NCBI GenBank assembly: GCA_016779825.1
Contig: JADHMX010000005.1
Coordinates: forward strand, 1 to 42,593
Length of the DNA stretch: 42,593 bases
Reading direction: 5' to 3'
From: Synechococcus sp. BS301-5m-G53
GTDB taxonomy: Bacteria; Cyanobacteriota; Cyanobacteriia; PCC-6307; Cyanobiaceae
The first letter of the stretch is position 1. Each line of letters starts with the position of its first letter. The notes beneath the pieces are model-generated. The model made no database searches and had not been told where the DNA came from. It saw nothing but the letters and a program-made list of their open reading frames with translations. Of the stretch, positions 19,810 to 29,223 are shown piece after piece. Both the position numbers and the translations under genes were made by a program.

Positions 19810-19892
19810 GAAACAGCCGCGGTTTCCCCATCCAAGCGGCGATCGAAGGCCTGTGCCAGTGGTTGCTACTGTCAGAAGGATCTGGACCGTTG

Positions 19893-20606
19893 ATGACCTA
19901 CGCACGCGTCCTGCTGAAACTCAGCGGCGAAGCTCTGATGGGATCTCAGGGCTACGGCATAGACCCAGCCATTGTTCAGTCGATTGCCTCCGACGTCGCC
20001 AAAGTTGTGGCCAATGGCACGCAACTGGCGATTGTCGTAGGCGGCGGCAACATCTTCCGCGGCCTCAAGGGTTCTGCAGCGGGAATGGAGCGGGCCACAG
20101 CCGACTACGTCGGCATGTTGGCCACGGTGATGAACGCCATCACCCTTCAGGACGGCCTCGAGAGGGCTGGTGTTCCCACCCGGGTGCAAACCGCCATCGC
20201 CATGCAGGAAGTGGCGGAGCCCTACATCCGCCGCAAAGCCATCCGGCATCTGGAAAAAAATCGGGTGGTGGTGTTCGGAGCCGGTTGCGGCAACCCTTTC
20301 TTCACCACCGACACCACTGCAGCTCTGCGGGCCGCGGAGATCAATGCCGACGTGGTGTTCAAAGCCACCAAGGTGGACGGGGTCTATGACAAGGATCCGG
20401 CCAAACACACCGATGCGGTTAAGCATGCCCAACTCAGCTATCAAGACGTGCTGAGTGGCGAATTGGGCGTGATGGACAGCACCGCCATCGCCCTCTGCAA
20501 AGACAACAACATCCCGATTGTTGTTTTCAACCTGTTCGAACCTGGCAACATCGGCAGAGCCGTGGCCGGCGAACCGATCGGATCCCGCATCGGCGACCCC
20601 GCCTGA
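19893..20606 (+). CDS. pyrH: UMP kinase (ORF track start 19863; ATG at 19893 preferred)
   Basis: [38 protein letters not shown]...[11 protein letters not shown]...[33 protein letters not shown]. Confidence 0.97.
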   Translation: MTYARVLLKLSGEALMGSQGYGIDPAIVQSIASDVAKVVANGTQLAIVVGGGNIFRGLKGSAAGMERATADYVGMLATVMNAITLQDGLERAGVPTRVQTAIAMQEVAEPYIRRKAIRHLEKNRVVVFGAGCGNPFFTTDTTAALRAAEINADVVFKATKVDGVYDKDPAKHTDAVKHAQLSYQDVLSGELGVMDSTAIALCKDNNIPIVVFNLFEPGNIGRAVAGEPIGSRIGDPA

Positions 20607-20645
20607 TAACGCCACCCAGTACGCACGCCTCCTCCTCCAGCAACC

Positions 20646-21194
20646 ATGTCGACCCAGGACCTCGAAGCCAGCATGCGCAAGTCGGTGGAGGCCACCCAGC
20701 GCAACTTCAACACCATCCGCACCGGCCGTGCCAATTCCTCGCTGCTGGATCGGATCAGCGTGGAGTACTACGGCGCCGAAACTCCGCTGAAATCGCTGGC
20801 CACCCTGTCGACCCCTGATTCGCAAACGATCCAGATCCAACCGTTCGACATCAGCGCCCTGGCCTCGATCGAGAAGGCGATCGCCATGAGTGAGTTGGGC
20901 TTCACCCCCAACAACGACGGCAAGATCATCCGCATCAACGTGCCGCCCCTCACCGAGGAGCGCCGCAAGGAGTTCTGCAAGCTGGCGTCCAAGTACGCCG
21001 AGGAAGGCAAGGTGGCCCTTCGCAACCTGCGCCGCGACGCAATCGACAAGATCAAGAAGCAGGAGAAGGAAGGCGAGTTCTCCGAAGACCAGAGCCGCGA
21101 TGAGCAAGACAGCGTTCAGAAAACGCTCGACAAGTTCATTGCTGAACTGGAACAGCACCTAGCCACCAAGGAAGCCGACATCCTCAAGGTGTGA
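20646..21194 (+). CDS. frr: Ribosome recycling factor
   Basis: [59 protein letters not shown]...; RRF signature. Confidence 0.97.
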   Translation: MSTQDLEASMRKSVEATQRNFNTIRTGRANSSLLDRISVEYYGAETPLKSLATLSTPDSQTIQIQPFDISALASIEKAIAMSELGFTPNNDGKIIRINVPPLTEERRKEFCKLASKYAEEGKVALRNLRRDAIDKIKKQEKEGEFSEDQSRDEQDSVQKTLDKFIAELEQHLATKEADILKV

Positions 21195-22336
21195 GCAAAG
21201 ACATGGAACGGACCCGCGACGTTCTGATCGTCGGGTCCGGGGCCGCTGGAGGTGCAGCAGCGGTGCATCTCGCATTAGCGGGCCATGACGTTCTGACGCT
21301 TGAGCGCGACGCCCAGCCGCGAATTAAACCCTGCGGTGGTGGCATGGCGGCCTCCGTGCAGCAGTGGTTTCCGTTTTCTCTGGAACCCGCGGTGGAGCAG
21401 GTGATCCGTCGCGTCGACTTCAGTTGGTGCCTGGAGGATCCAGTGGTCGCCGAGCTCCCAGGAGATGCACCGTTCTGGATCGTTCGCCGGGAAAGGCTGG
21501 ATCAACTGCTGGCGGATCAGGCCATTCAGGCGGGAGCTGAACGTCTTGCAGGCGTTGAGGTCAATGCCATTCGCCGCGATCGAGACGTCTGGCATGTGAC
21601 GACAACCGATGGTCGCCATTGGCGGGGGCGGGCCGTGGTGATCGCCGATGGTTCCGGGTCACCCTGGCCCCAACGGCTCGGTCTGGGAGCCAAACAACCT
21701 CAGATGGCCACCACCATGTCGGTGAGGCTCGAGGGTCAAGGCAAGCTCAGCGATGGCACCACCCGCTTTGAATTCGGCCTGGTGAAACAGGGCTTCGCCT
21801 GGGCCTTCCCCCTCGCTGGTGGAGTGAACATCGGCGTGGGCAGCTTCATCGGCAAACAGGATGCCGACCCGGAGCAGGTGCTGGCTCAGCTGCTGCCGGA
21901 TCTGGGCTTCCCCGCCGATGCCGGCATCCGTCAGCGCGGCCAACTGCGGGTGTGGAACGGCCATCACCGTCTGGATGGCAACGGCATTGTGGTGGTGGGA
22001 GATGCAGCATCGCTGTGCGATCCCTTTCTGGCGGAAGGGCTACGCCCCGCCCTGATGAGTGGCTGCGAGGCGGCTCAACATCTCAACAGATGGCTCAAGG
22101 GCGACGTCCGGGATCTGCGGGGCTACAGCCGCAGCATGCGGGAGCGCTGGGGGGAGTCGATGGCCTGGGGGCGGCGGATTGCCCAGGTGTTCTATCGCTT
22201 CCCCGGCGTGGGATATCAGCTAGGGATCAAACGACCCACCGCACCACAGCGGATCGCTCAGATTCTCTCTGGGGAGATGAGCTACGGCGACATCGCCCAA
22301 CGGGTGATCAAACGGCTGCTGCTGCAGCGCAACTAA
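21191..22336 (+). CDS. Geranylgeranyl reductase family / NAD(P)/FAD-dependent oxidoreductase (GTG start)
   Basis: [43 protein letters not shown]...[24 protein letters not shown]. Confidence 0.9.
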   Translation: MSKDMERTRDVLIVGSGAAGGAAAVHLALAGHDVLTLERDAQPRIKPCGGGMAASVQQWFPFSLEPAVEQVIRRVDFSWCLEDPVVAELPGDAPFWIVRRERLDQLLADQAIQAGAERLAGVEVNAIRRDRDVWHVTTTDGRHWRGRAVVIADGSGSPWPQRLGLGAKQPQMATTMSVRLEGQGKLSDGTTRFEFGLVKQGFAWAFPLAGGVNIGVGSFIGKQDADPEQVLAQLLPDLGFPADAGIRQRGQLRVWNGHHRLDGNGIVVVGDAASLCDPFLAEGLRPALMSGCEAAQHLNRWLKGDVRDLRGYSRSMRERWGESMAWGRRIAQVFYRFPGVGYQLGIKRPTAPQRIAQILSGEMSYGDIAQRVIKRLLLQRN

Positions 22337-23811
22337 AGGCCAAGGCTGAGCTGCTGGCTGCCGTTGTCGGGCTTCTGTGGTTTGCGCCGGCGGCCTGCCG
22401 CCACCGGCTTTAACCCAGCCTTGCGGGAGCCATGCTTGCGCTGAATCGCGTCGGCATGGCGATCAAACCCGGCTGAGCGACGAATTTCCCAGATCTGATC
22501 CTTCGCCTGCTGCATGGATGCGGTGACATCAACGATCGGTTCCGGCCTGCCGCCGCCGAGCATCCAGGGCTCATGAATGTGAATCGTGGGCACATCCTTG
22601 AGCTCAGGGCACCACTGACGGATGAACAGCCCCTGGGGGTCGTGGTCCATGCCCTGCTTGATCGGGTTGTAAATCCGAATCGTGTTGATCGAGGTGCTGC
22701 CCGACTGCATCTGGCACTGGCTCCAATGGATCCCCGGTTCGTAATCGACAAACTGGCGCGCCAGGTGCAACCCGCTGTCGCGCCAGGGCAGCCAGAGGTT
22801 GTAGCTGGCAAAGGACATCAACATCGCCCGCATGCGGAAGTTGATCCAGCCATGGGCCCGCAAAGCGCGCATGCAGGCGTCAACAAAGGGGACGCCGGTG
22901 CGACCTTCACTCCAAGCCGACAAACGCTCGGCATCCGCCTCGCGAATGCCCCGCATGAACGGGTGGAAATCGCTGAATTCAATCGCCGGCTGGTCCTCCA
23001 GCTTCTGAATGAAATGGCAATGCCAGTGCAGCCGTGATTCAAAGCTGCTGACCCCACGACCACTGTGGTTGCGGCTGGTCTGCAGCACCTCCCGCATCGA
23101 AAGACAACCCCAGGTGAGATAGGTCGAAAGCCGAGAACAACCCGTGAACGCCGTGTTGGGACTCGACATCGCCCGTGGATAGCGCGGGGCACGGTGCTGC
23201 AGAAAGCCGCTCAACTCCTTAAGGCCGATCGAACGCCCGCCGATCTGACGCTGCGGACACGCATCCAAAAGCAGGTCTGAGCAGGGGCGCTCCGGGATCA
23301 CACCGGGATCCATGCCCTCAAGGCGTTGCAACGCGGCCGGCACTGGCGTGATGGGCTCCGTCATCTGAACCTCCCAGCGTTTGGCCCAGCCATTGCGGCT
23401 GCGCATCCGGCGCGTCACCCCAAACTGCGGAATTTCCCTCCAGGCGATGCCGTGCCGACGGGCCCAGGCGCCAACGCGTTTGTCGCGCTGGTAAGTCCAG
23501 CCGTTACCGGTTTCCTCATGGCTCCACAGACCGTCGATGCCGAACTGACGCCGCGCCCGCTCGAGCACCTGCACCACATCACCTGCGCGCACCACCAAGG
23601 GTTGGCCGAGGACCGCCAGCGCCTGGCGTAACTCCAGCAGCGACTCCCGGCAGAAGAGCCACTGCCGCTCGGAGGCATCGGGCTGCTGCCACAACTCCGG
23701 CTCCACCACATACAACGGCAACACCGGACCACGTTCCGCGGCAGCCCGCAAGGGACGGTGATCAACAATCCGCAGATCACGCTTGAACCAGACGATCTGC
23801 AGCGCTGCCAT
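22333..23811 (-). CDS. Photolyase/cryptochrome family protein
   Basis: [85 protein letters not shown]. Confidence 0.93.
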   Translation of the reverse strand: MAALQIVWFKRDLRIVDHRPLRAAAERGPVLPLYVVEPELWQQPDASERQWLFCRESLLELRQALAVLGQPLVVRAGDVVQVLERARRQFGIDGLWSHEETGNGWTYQRDKRVGAWARRHGIAWREIPQFGVTRRMRSRNGWAKRWEVQMTEPITPVPAALQRLEGMDPGVIPERPCSDLLLDACPQRQIGGRSIGLKELSGFLQHRAPRYPRAMSSPNTAFTGCSRLSTYLTWGCLSMREVLQTSRNHSGRGVSSFESRLHWHCHFIQKLEDQPAIEFSDFHPFMRGIREADAERLSAWSEGRTGVPFVDACMRALRAHGWINFRMRAMLMSFASYNLWLPWRDSGLHLARQFVDYEPGIHWSQCQMQSGSTSINTIRIYNPIKQGMDHDPQGLFIRQWCPELKDVPTIHIHEPWMLGGGRPEPIVDVTASMQQAKDQIWEIRRSAGFDRHADAIQRKHGSRKAGLKPVAAGRRRKPQKPDNGSQQLSLGL

Positions 23812-23852
23812 TCACAGCCCAACAAGGGCTCTGGTTCTAGTGGATCCGGCGC

Positions 23853-25244
23853 TCAATCCAGCGCCATTTCCATGACCTCCCCGAAGCGGGTTTTCACTGT
23901 GTTGCGGAAACCGACCACATCCAGGCGGCGCGTCAGCAACGCAGCACCAAGGAAACAAACCATCTGCAGGGCAAACACCCCGCCATAGGCAGCGAACAAA
24001 TCACCATCGCTCCAGGCTTGGAACAAGGTGAGCAGGCCACCTCCACTGATGGTGGCCAGGCCACAGGAATAGGCATAGCCCGCACCCCAGATTCCGAGGA
24101 GAAAACCGGTGCGGCCGGGCTGCACAAAACTGAACATCAAGGTGAGGCAGGCATTCATGCACACCCCCAGCGACAAACCAAACAGAGCCACCCCAGCGCG
24201 CAACAGGGGGATGGACTGCTCAGCCCCAGCCCACAACATCAACATCAAGGCCAAAGCGGCCAGCACCGCACCCACCCGAGCCGTACGGATGTTGCCAACG
24301 CGCTCAATCAACCAAAAACCACTGAGCCCCAAGCCGCCAAAGAAGCCCAGAGCAATCAACACATTCAGCAAGGTGGTGGCGCAGACACTCATGCCAAACA
24401 CGGCGGCACCGTAGGGCTCCAACACCGCATCGTTGAGAAACATACTGAAGGTGAACAGGCACAGCACACCAAGGAAACGACCGGCCTGGGGGATCGAGCG
24501 CAGTTTCAAGAGCAGCTGGGGCAACGCCAACCGCTGGGGAACATCGGGGGGGTCCGCCCCCACCGGCGCCATCAAACCTGTGATGCGGCGTTCCACGCCG
24601 CACACCGACGCCACACCAAGCCCCAGCAGCACCAGCGGCGTGACCACCGACAGTCGCTCCAATCCGGCAAGTACCGCCGTTCTGCTGGCATCGGCCGCAC
24701 ACGCACTGCCGAACACCTGATTAACCAAAACACTGCCCAGTAACACCCCAAGAAGACGCATCCCCCACACCACCGACAGCACCCGTGGCCGTCCCACTTC
24801 CGTGGTGCGATCGGCGATCAGGGCTGAAAAGGCCGTTCCACCAGCGGCAATCGCGGTACCGATCCCCACAAAAACCAGGATCAACAGACCCATCAGAAGT
24901 GCATTCAACTCAACGCCGGAGGCCTCAATGCTGGTGGCCAACCGCAGTACTAGCTGACAAGCGACGCCGAACAACAGGGCAATCGCCAAGGAGCTGATGA
25001 CGATGAAGGGTGTGCGCCGCAGCCGGCTAGGGGGGATGCGATCGGAGCGGTGACCGAACCAGGCGCGGGTGAAGCCCATCAGCTGCTGACCACCAACGGC
25101 AACAGCCGCCAGCACGGCCGGCACTTGGATGTCTTGGATCAACAGACGGTTCAGCAGTCCCAGGATCAGGACACCGAGAATCCCCAGACTGAGCTGGAAC
25201 AAGCCCAGTTGCAGCGCGAGACGCAGGGGACGGCTGTGCACCAA
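23853..25244 (-). CDS. BCH/PucC-family MFS transporter (pigment/light-harvesting assembly type)
   Basis: LRLALQLGLFQLSLGILGVLILGLLNRLLIQDIQVPAVLAAVAVGGQQLMGFTRAWFGHRSDRIPPSRLRRTPFI: PucC/LhaA signature; multiple TM segments. Confidence 0.9.
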   Translation of the reverse strand: MVHSRPLRLALQLGLFQLSLGILGVLILGLLNRLLIQDIQVPAVLAAVAVGGQQLMGFTRAWFGHRSDRIPPSRLRRTPFIVISSLAIALLFGVACQLVLRLATSIEASGVELNALLMGLLILVFVGIGTAIAAGGTAFSALIADRTTEVGRPRVLSVVWGMRLLGVLLGSVLVNQVFGSACAADASRTAVLAGLERLSVVTPLVLLGLGVASVCGVERRITGLMAPVGADPPDVPQRLALPQLLLKLRSIPQAGRFLGVLCLFTFSMFLNDAVLEPYGAAVFGMSVCATTLLNVLIALGFFGGLGLSGFWLIERVGNIRTARVGAVLAALALMLMLWAGAEQSIPLLRAGVALFGLSLGVCMNACLTLMFSFVQPGRTGFLLGIWGAGYAYSCGLATISGGGLLTLFQAWSDGDLFAAYGGVFALQMVCFLGAALLTRRLDVVGFRNTVKTRFGEVMEMALD

Positions 25245-25300
25245 GGCAGACCAAAACTTGCGAAATTATGCCGTTTTCGCTTTAAAAATCGAACCGCCGA

Positions 25301-25684
25301 TCATCCCTCAGCCAATTTGATGTCCCGCAAACGCGCATCGATGGAGGCGAGCAGTTGCACCGCAAACATCGGCGTCTCCTGAACCGCAAACAGGAACTTC
25401 TCGCGATTCATCGCAATCAAACGGCAATCACTGATGGCCGTGGCTGTGCTCAGCCGCTGATGGTCCTCCATCACCAAGGCCCCCGCACCGAACACATGGC
25501 CTACGGGGATGTCCTCATGCCCCTCATGACCTGCCGAATCGATCCAGGTGAGCTGCACCGATCCTTCCAGCAGGCCATACATGCAGGTTCCTGTTTCTCC
25601 AGTACGAAACAGAGTCTCCCCCTGCTTCAAATGGATCACTTCGGCCTTGCTGGCCAAAGCACGCATGGTGTCGAGCGCATGCAT
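25301..25684 (-). CDS. Stand-alone cyclic nucleotide-binding (cNMP-BD/Crp-like) domain protein
   Basis: VIHLKQGETLFRTGETGTCMYGLLEGSVQLTWID...VGHVFGAGALVMEDHQRLSTATAISDCRLIAMNREKF; ends without an HTH domain. Confidence 0.87.
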   Translation of the reverse strand: MHALDTMRALASKAEVIHLKQGETLFRTGETGTCMYGLLEGSVQLTWIDSAGHEGHEDIPVGHVFGAGALVMEDHQRLSTATAISDCRLIAMNREKFLFAVQETPMFAVQLLASIDARLRDIKLAEG

Positions 25685-25705
25685 AGACAGGGGGAGCCGC
25701 GTGAC

Positions 25706-26878
25706 TCAGACGGAGGTCAGAGCAAGAGCAGCCCCAAAACCTTGACGCACATCCTCCTGGGAGATCAGACCATCGTGGTCCTGATCCAGAGCGTCAAAGA
25801 TGGCATCACTGCCGAGCCATTCATCGCGGGTAATCGATCCATCGCCGTTCATGTCGTTGAGCATGAAGATCTCAGAAACGGCATGGCGGAAGGCGGAGCC
25901 GCCCTCCAGTTCTGCAAGACGATGGGCCAGTTGATGCTCCAGGGTTTCAATGGCCTTGCTGAAGCCTTTGATGCCTTCCGTGAGTTTGTCGGTGGCCATC
26001 CGGTCGTCCTTCATCAACCCATCAAAGGTGGCGCGATCGACATGGATCTTGGCTTCGCCATCGGTGGGATGGGCCGCATCCAATTTCCGGGTCAGCGCAG
26101 CATCACTCTCCCGGAGCTGATCCAACAACTTGGGTGAAATCGTGAGCAGATCACAGCCGGCCAGCTCGGTGATCTCATCAATGTTGCGGAAGCTCGCCCC
26201 CATCACTTCCGTGCTGTAGCCGTGGGTCTTGTAGTAGTTGAAAATCCGGGTCACCGAAATCACACCGGGGTCTTCCGGCCCGGGATAGGAATCGCGCCCG
26301 GTTTCAGCCTTGTACCAATCCAGGATGCGCCCGACGAAGGGGGAGATCAGGGTGACACCGGCCTCGGCGCAGGCGACCGCCTGACCGAAACCAAACAGCA
26401 GGGTGAGGTTGCAGTGAATCCCCTCTTTCTCCAGCACCTCGGCGGCTTTGATGCCTTCCCAGGTGGAGGCGATTTTGATCAGAACGCGATCGTTGCTGAT
26501 GCCGGCATCGTTGTACAAACGAATCAGCTTGCGCCCCTTTTCAATCGTGGCGTCGGTGTCAAAACTCAGGCGGGCATCCACCTCCGTTGACACACGACGG
26601 GGAACGATCTTGAGAATCTCCTTGCCGAAGATCACACTGATTTCATCCAGGGCTTCCCGCACCACGTCTTCCACCGGTGCGTCGCTGCCGATCAACTTGC
26701 GCGATGACCGCAGAGCCTCATCAATCAGGCTCTGGTAGGCCGGAATCTGAGCGGCAGCAAGGATTAACGAGGGGTTGGTGGTGGCATCGCGAGGGGTGAA
26801 CTTACGGATCGCCTCCAGATCACCCGTGTCGGCAACGACCACGGTCATTTGCGAAAGCTGATCGAGCAGGCTGGCCAT
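25706..26878 (-). CDS. tal: Transaldolase with C-terminal EF-hand pair
   Basis: [44 protein letters not shown]...[58 protein letters not shown]-terminus has [12 protein letters not shown] and [12 protein letters not shown]. Confidence 0.97.
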   Translation of the reverse strand: MASLLDQLSQMTVVVADTGDLEAIRKFTPRDATTNPSLILAAAQIPAYQSLIDEALRSSRKLIGSDAPVEDVVREALDEISVIFGKEILKIVPRRVSTEVDARLSFDTDATIEKGRKLIRLYNDAGISNDRVLIKIASTWEGIKAAEVLEKEGIHCNLTLLFGFGQAVACAEAGVTLISPFVGRILDWYKAETGRDSYPGPEDPGVISVTRIFNYYKTHGYSTEVMGASFRNIDEITELAGCDLLTISPKLLDQLRESDAALTRKLDAAHPTDGEAKIHVDRATFDGLMKDDRMATDKLTEGIKGFSKAIETLEHQLAHRLAELEGGSAFRHAVSEIFMLNDMNGDGSITRDEWLGSDAIFDALDQDHDGLISQEDVRQGFGAALALTSV

Positions 26879-26926
26879 GATGTACGTCGGCTCAATACCC
26901 TCAACGTAGCGGCGCTTTTTGATGCG

Positions 26927-28732
26927 TCAGCTGTTCAAAAGCTTGTTCAATTCAGCAGGTTTTGACGGTGCAATGCGCTCGACAACAAGCAAGGCATCAA
27001 TGATCTGCTTGGCGACGGGAACGGCCACGGTGGATCCATAGGCGTTTTCCCCCTTGGGCTCATCCACCACAACAAAAACCACGTAACGGGGATCCTCGAT
27101 GGGCAAGGTGGCCACGAAACTGCAAATTTTTGCGCCGGGCAGATAAATCCCATTCAGGGCCTTCTGTGCCGTTCCTGTTTTGCCGCCGATCCGATAACCC
27201 GGAGTTTTCACACCTTTGCCACTGCCCTTGTCCACAACCGATTCCATCCACTGGAGCACCGTGCGGGTGACGTCCGGCTTCAGCAGCTGCTGACCACTGG
27301 GTGCCGCCGCCGGTGCCAAAGCATCACCCGAGCGGAAGCCACGGGTGATATGGGGACTGATCAATTTGCCCCCATTGGCCAACATCGCGTGAAGCTGCAC
27401 CAGCTTGATCGGTGTGAGTGAAAAACCCTGACCGAATGCCGTGGTCGCCGGCTCAATCGGCTGCGTGGTGAACTGCTGCTTGCTCTTGAGTTGTCCAGCC
27501 ACCGCTCCGGGGAGGTCAGTGTCGGGACGCTGATTGATGCCGATACGCTCCATCCAGTTCCAGTAGGCGTCATCGTCGAGACGACGCATGGCCTGAACCA
27601 TGCCGACGTTGCTTGACACCTGCAGCACGGTGGCGAAATCCACAAGGCCATTGGCGCGCTTGTCGTGGTTGTAAATCGGCCACCCCCCGATGGTGAGTTG
27701 CCCGATGTCATTCACCCGATCGGTTGGCTGAATGGCACCGTCCTGAAGTGCCAACGCCAAATTAATCGGCTTGAACGTCGAACCCGGCTCATAGAGGTCC
27801 TGAACGGACCATTCCCGAAACCGCCCGGCGGGGAAATCCCAATAGCGGTTGGGGTCATAGGTGGGTGTGGATGCGAGCACCAACAGCTCACCGTTGGTGG
27901 CATCCATCACGATCGCGGCACCTTTCTGTGCCTTCCATTTGGCGACCTGCTCAGCCAAAGCGGTTAAGGCCACCTGCTGAAGCCTGGAATCCAGCGTTAA
28001 CTGAAGCCGTAAATCATCTCCATAGAAGGATCCCGGAGCGAGATTGGCCGGCAACGGGGTGCCATCGGCTCCGCGGCGGAGGTATCGGGTTTGCTCATGG
28101 CGAGCCAGATCACCATCACGGCTTTGCTCAAGTCCAGCTTGCGGTTGCCGCTCAGCATTAAGAAAGCCCACCACGTTGGCGAACAACGAGGCCTGGGGAT
28201 ACACCCGCTGGGGATAAGCCTCGAGATCCAGGCCGCTGATTCCAAGAGCACGGATGCGATCGGCCGTCTCAGGATCAAGCTCTTCGGCCAGTTTGATCCC
28301 CGACGCGCGGGTTCCCATGGCTTCCAGAAGCTCAGACGCGGGGCGAGCCAGTGGATCCGCTAACACCACTGCAACATCCTCAGCAGGGCGAACCGCATTG
28401 GGATCATCCCCAGGCATGTTGAAGTAGCGGGGATGGGCCCAGAGCCGAAACCGCTTTTCATCCATGGCCACCAGGCGGCCGGTGCGATCAACAATCGGGC
28501 GCCGCTGCCCCAGGGGCTGGGTGCGCTGGGTTTGCAGCTGACGGGCCCGCTGCTCCAAGGAGGGAGCCTGCACCAACTGCAGCCAGGCCATACGACCAAC
28601 CAGACCCGTCAGGCCTGCCGCAAGGATCCAAAAAATGATCCACAACCGTTTGGGCGGAACCTGCGTCAGAGGGACGACCCGAGTGCGGGAGCGCCGCGAA
28701 CGAACAGGTCGATGCCCTGACAGCCGCGTCAT
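26927..28732 (-). CDS. ftsI: Peptidoglycan D,D-transpeptidase FtsI / penicillin-binding protein 2-3 class B
   Basis: YEPGSTFKPINLALALQDG (SxxK), TVLQVSSNVGM (SxN), YRIGGKTGTAQKA (KTG). Confidence 0.95.
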   Translation of the reverse strand: MTRLSGHRPVRSRRSRTRVVPLTQVPPKRLWIIFWILAAGLTGLVGRMAWLQLVQAPSLEQRARQLQTQRTQPLGQRRPIVDRTGRLVAMDEKRFRLWAHPRYFNMPGDDPNAVRPAEDVAVVLADPLARPASELLEAMGTRASGIKLAEELDPETADRIRALGISGLDLEAYPQRVYPQASLFANVVGFLNAERQPQAGLEQSRDGDLARHEQTRYLRRGADGTPLPANLAPGSFYGDDLRLQLTLDSRLQQVALTALAEQVAKWKAQKGAAIVMDATNGELLVLASTPTYDPNRYWDFPAGRFREWSVQDLYEPGSTFKPINLALALQDGAIQPTDRVNDIGQLTIGGWPIYNHDKRANGLVDFATVLQVSSNVGMVQAMRRLDDDAYWNWMERIGINQRPDTDLPGAVAGQLKSKQQFTTQPIEPATTAFGQGFSLTPIKLVQLHAMLANGGKLISPHITRGFRSGDALAPAAAPSGQQLLKPDVTRTVLQWMESVVDKGSGKGVKTPGYRIGGKTGTAQKALNGIYLPGAKICSFVATLPIEDPRYVVFVVVDEPKGENAYGSTVAVPVAKQIIDALLVVERIAPSKPAELNKLLNS

Positions 28733-29220
28733 CAGTACCCCGCTCTGATGGGCTGATCACCCAGCGCCTGAAGCGAGGCCATTGGAGAGGACGCGACCGG
28801 CCGGAGCGAGCCCAGAGCAGGGCGATCGAGATGCACGAGGTTGGCCACCTGGGTTGGCACCAGGCTCGTCGGCTGTTGGGAACGCTTCAGCAGATGCTGT
28901 TCCATCACGGCCGTTGATTCCGTCAATCGGTGCGCCTGGGTGCGTGTTGCTTCCAGCAGGCGGAAGGCCACGGTCCAGCGGTGCTGCCAATGCAGGGTGA
29001 GACCCGCCAGAACAGCAACCGCAGCAATCAACCCCAGAAGGGTGCCATCCATCAAACGATGGAGTCCCCCGAGGAGAGGGGATCGTCGTGCAATTCGTCC
29101 GGAGGACAGTGACCCTTGAATCAGCTCAAACGCTGTGGTCGATGCACGCTGTTCCGGAGCGGCAACCACCGGGATCACAAGCGAATAGGCCAGTGAACCA
29201 CCTGCGGAAAGGTGGGGCAA
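28732..29220 (-). CDS. Single-TM protein directly upstream of ftsI; candidate divergent FtsL-like divisome protein
   Basis: LLGLIAAVAVLAGLTLHWQHRWTVAFRLLEATRTQAHRLTESTAVMEQHLLKRSQQPTSLVPTQVANLVHLDRP: TM followed by a coiled-coil-like segment; TGATG stop/start overlap with ftsI. Confidence 0.75.
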   Translation of the reverse strand: MPHLSAGGSLAYSLVIPVVAAPEQRASTTAFELIQGSLSSGRIARRSPLLGGLHRLMDGTLLGLIAAVAVLAGLTLHWQHRWTVAFRLLEATRTQAHRLTESTAVMEQHLLKRSQQPTSLVPTQVANLVHLDRPALGSLRPVASSPMASLQALGDQPIRAGY

Positions 29221-29223
29221 GGC

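Noticed and set aside
3467-20884. HIP1-type GCGATCGC octamers (e.g. 3467-3474, 18646-18653, 20877-20884)
   Set aside because: Only a few copies seen, all in coding sequence; no sign of the HIP1 enrichment known from some freshwater cyanobacteria.
19872-21158. 428-aa - strand ORF
   Set aside because: Antisense to pyrH and frr, both strongly supported on the + strand.
23848-23865. Inverted repeat GGCGCT-N6-AGCGCC at the 3' end of the PucC-like gene
   Set aside because: Short 6-bp stem inside coding sequence with no U-tract; expected by chance in GC-rich DNA.
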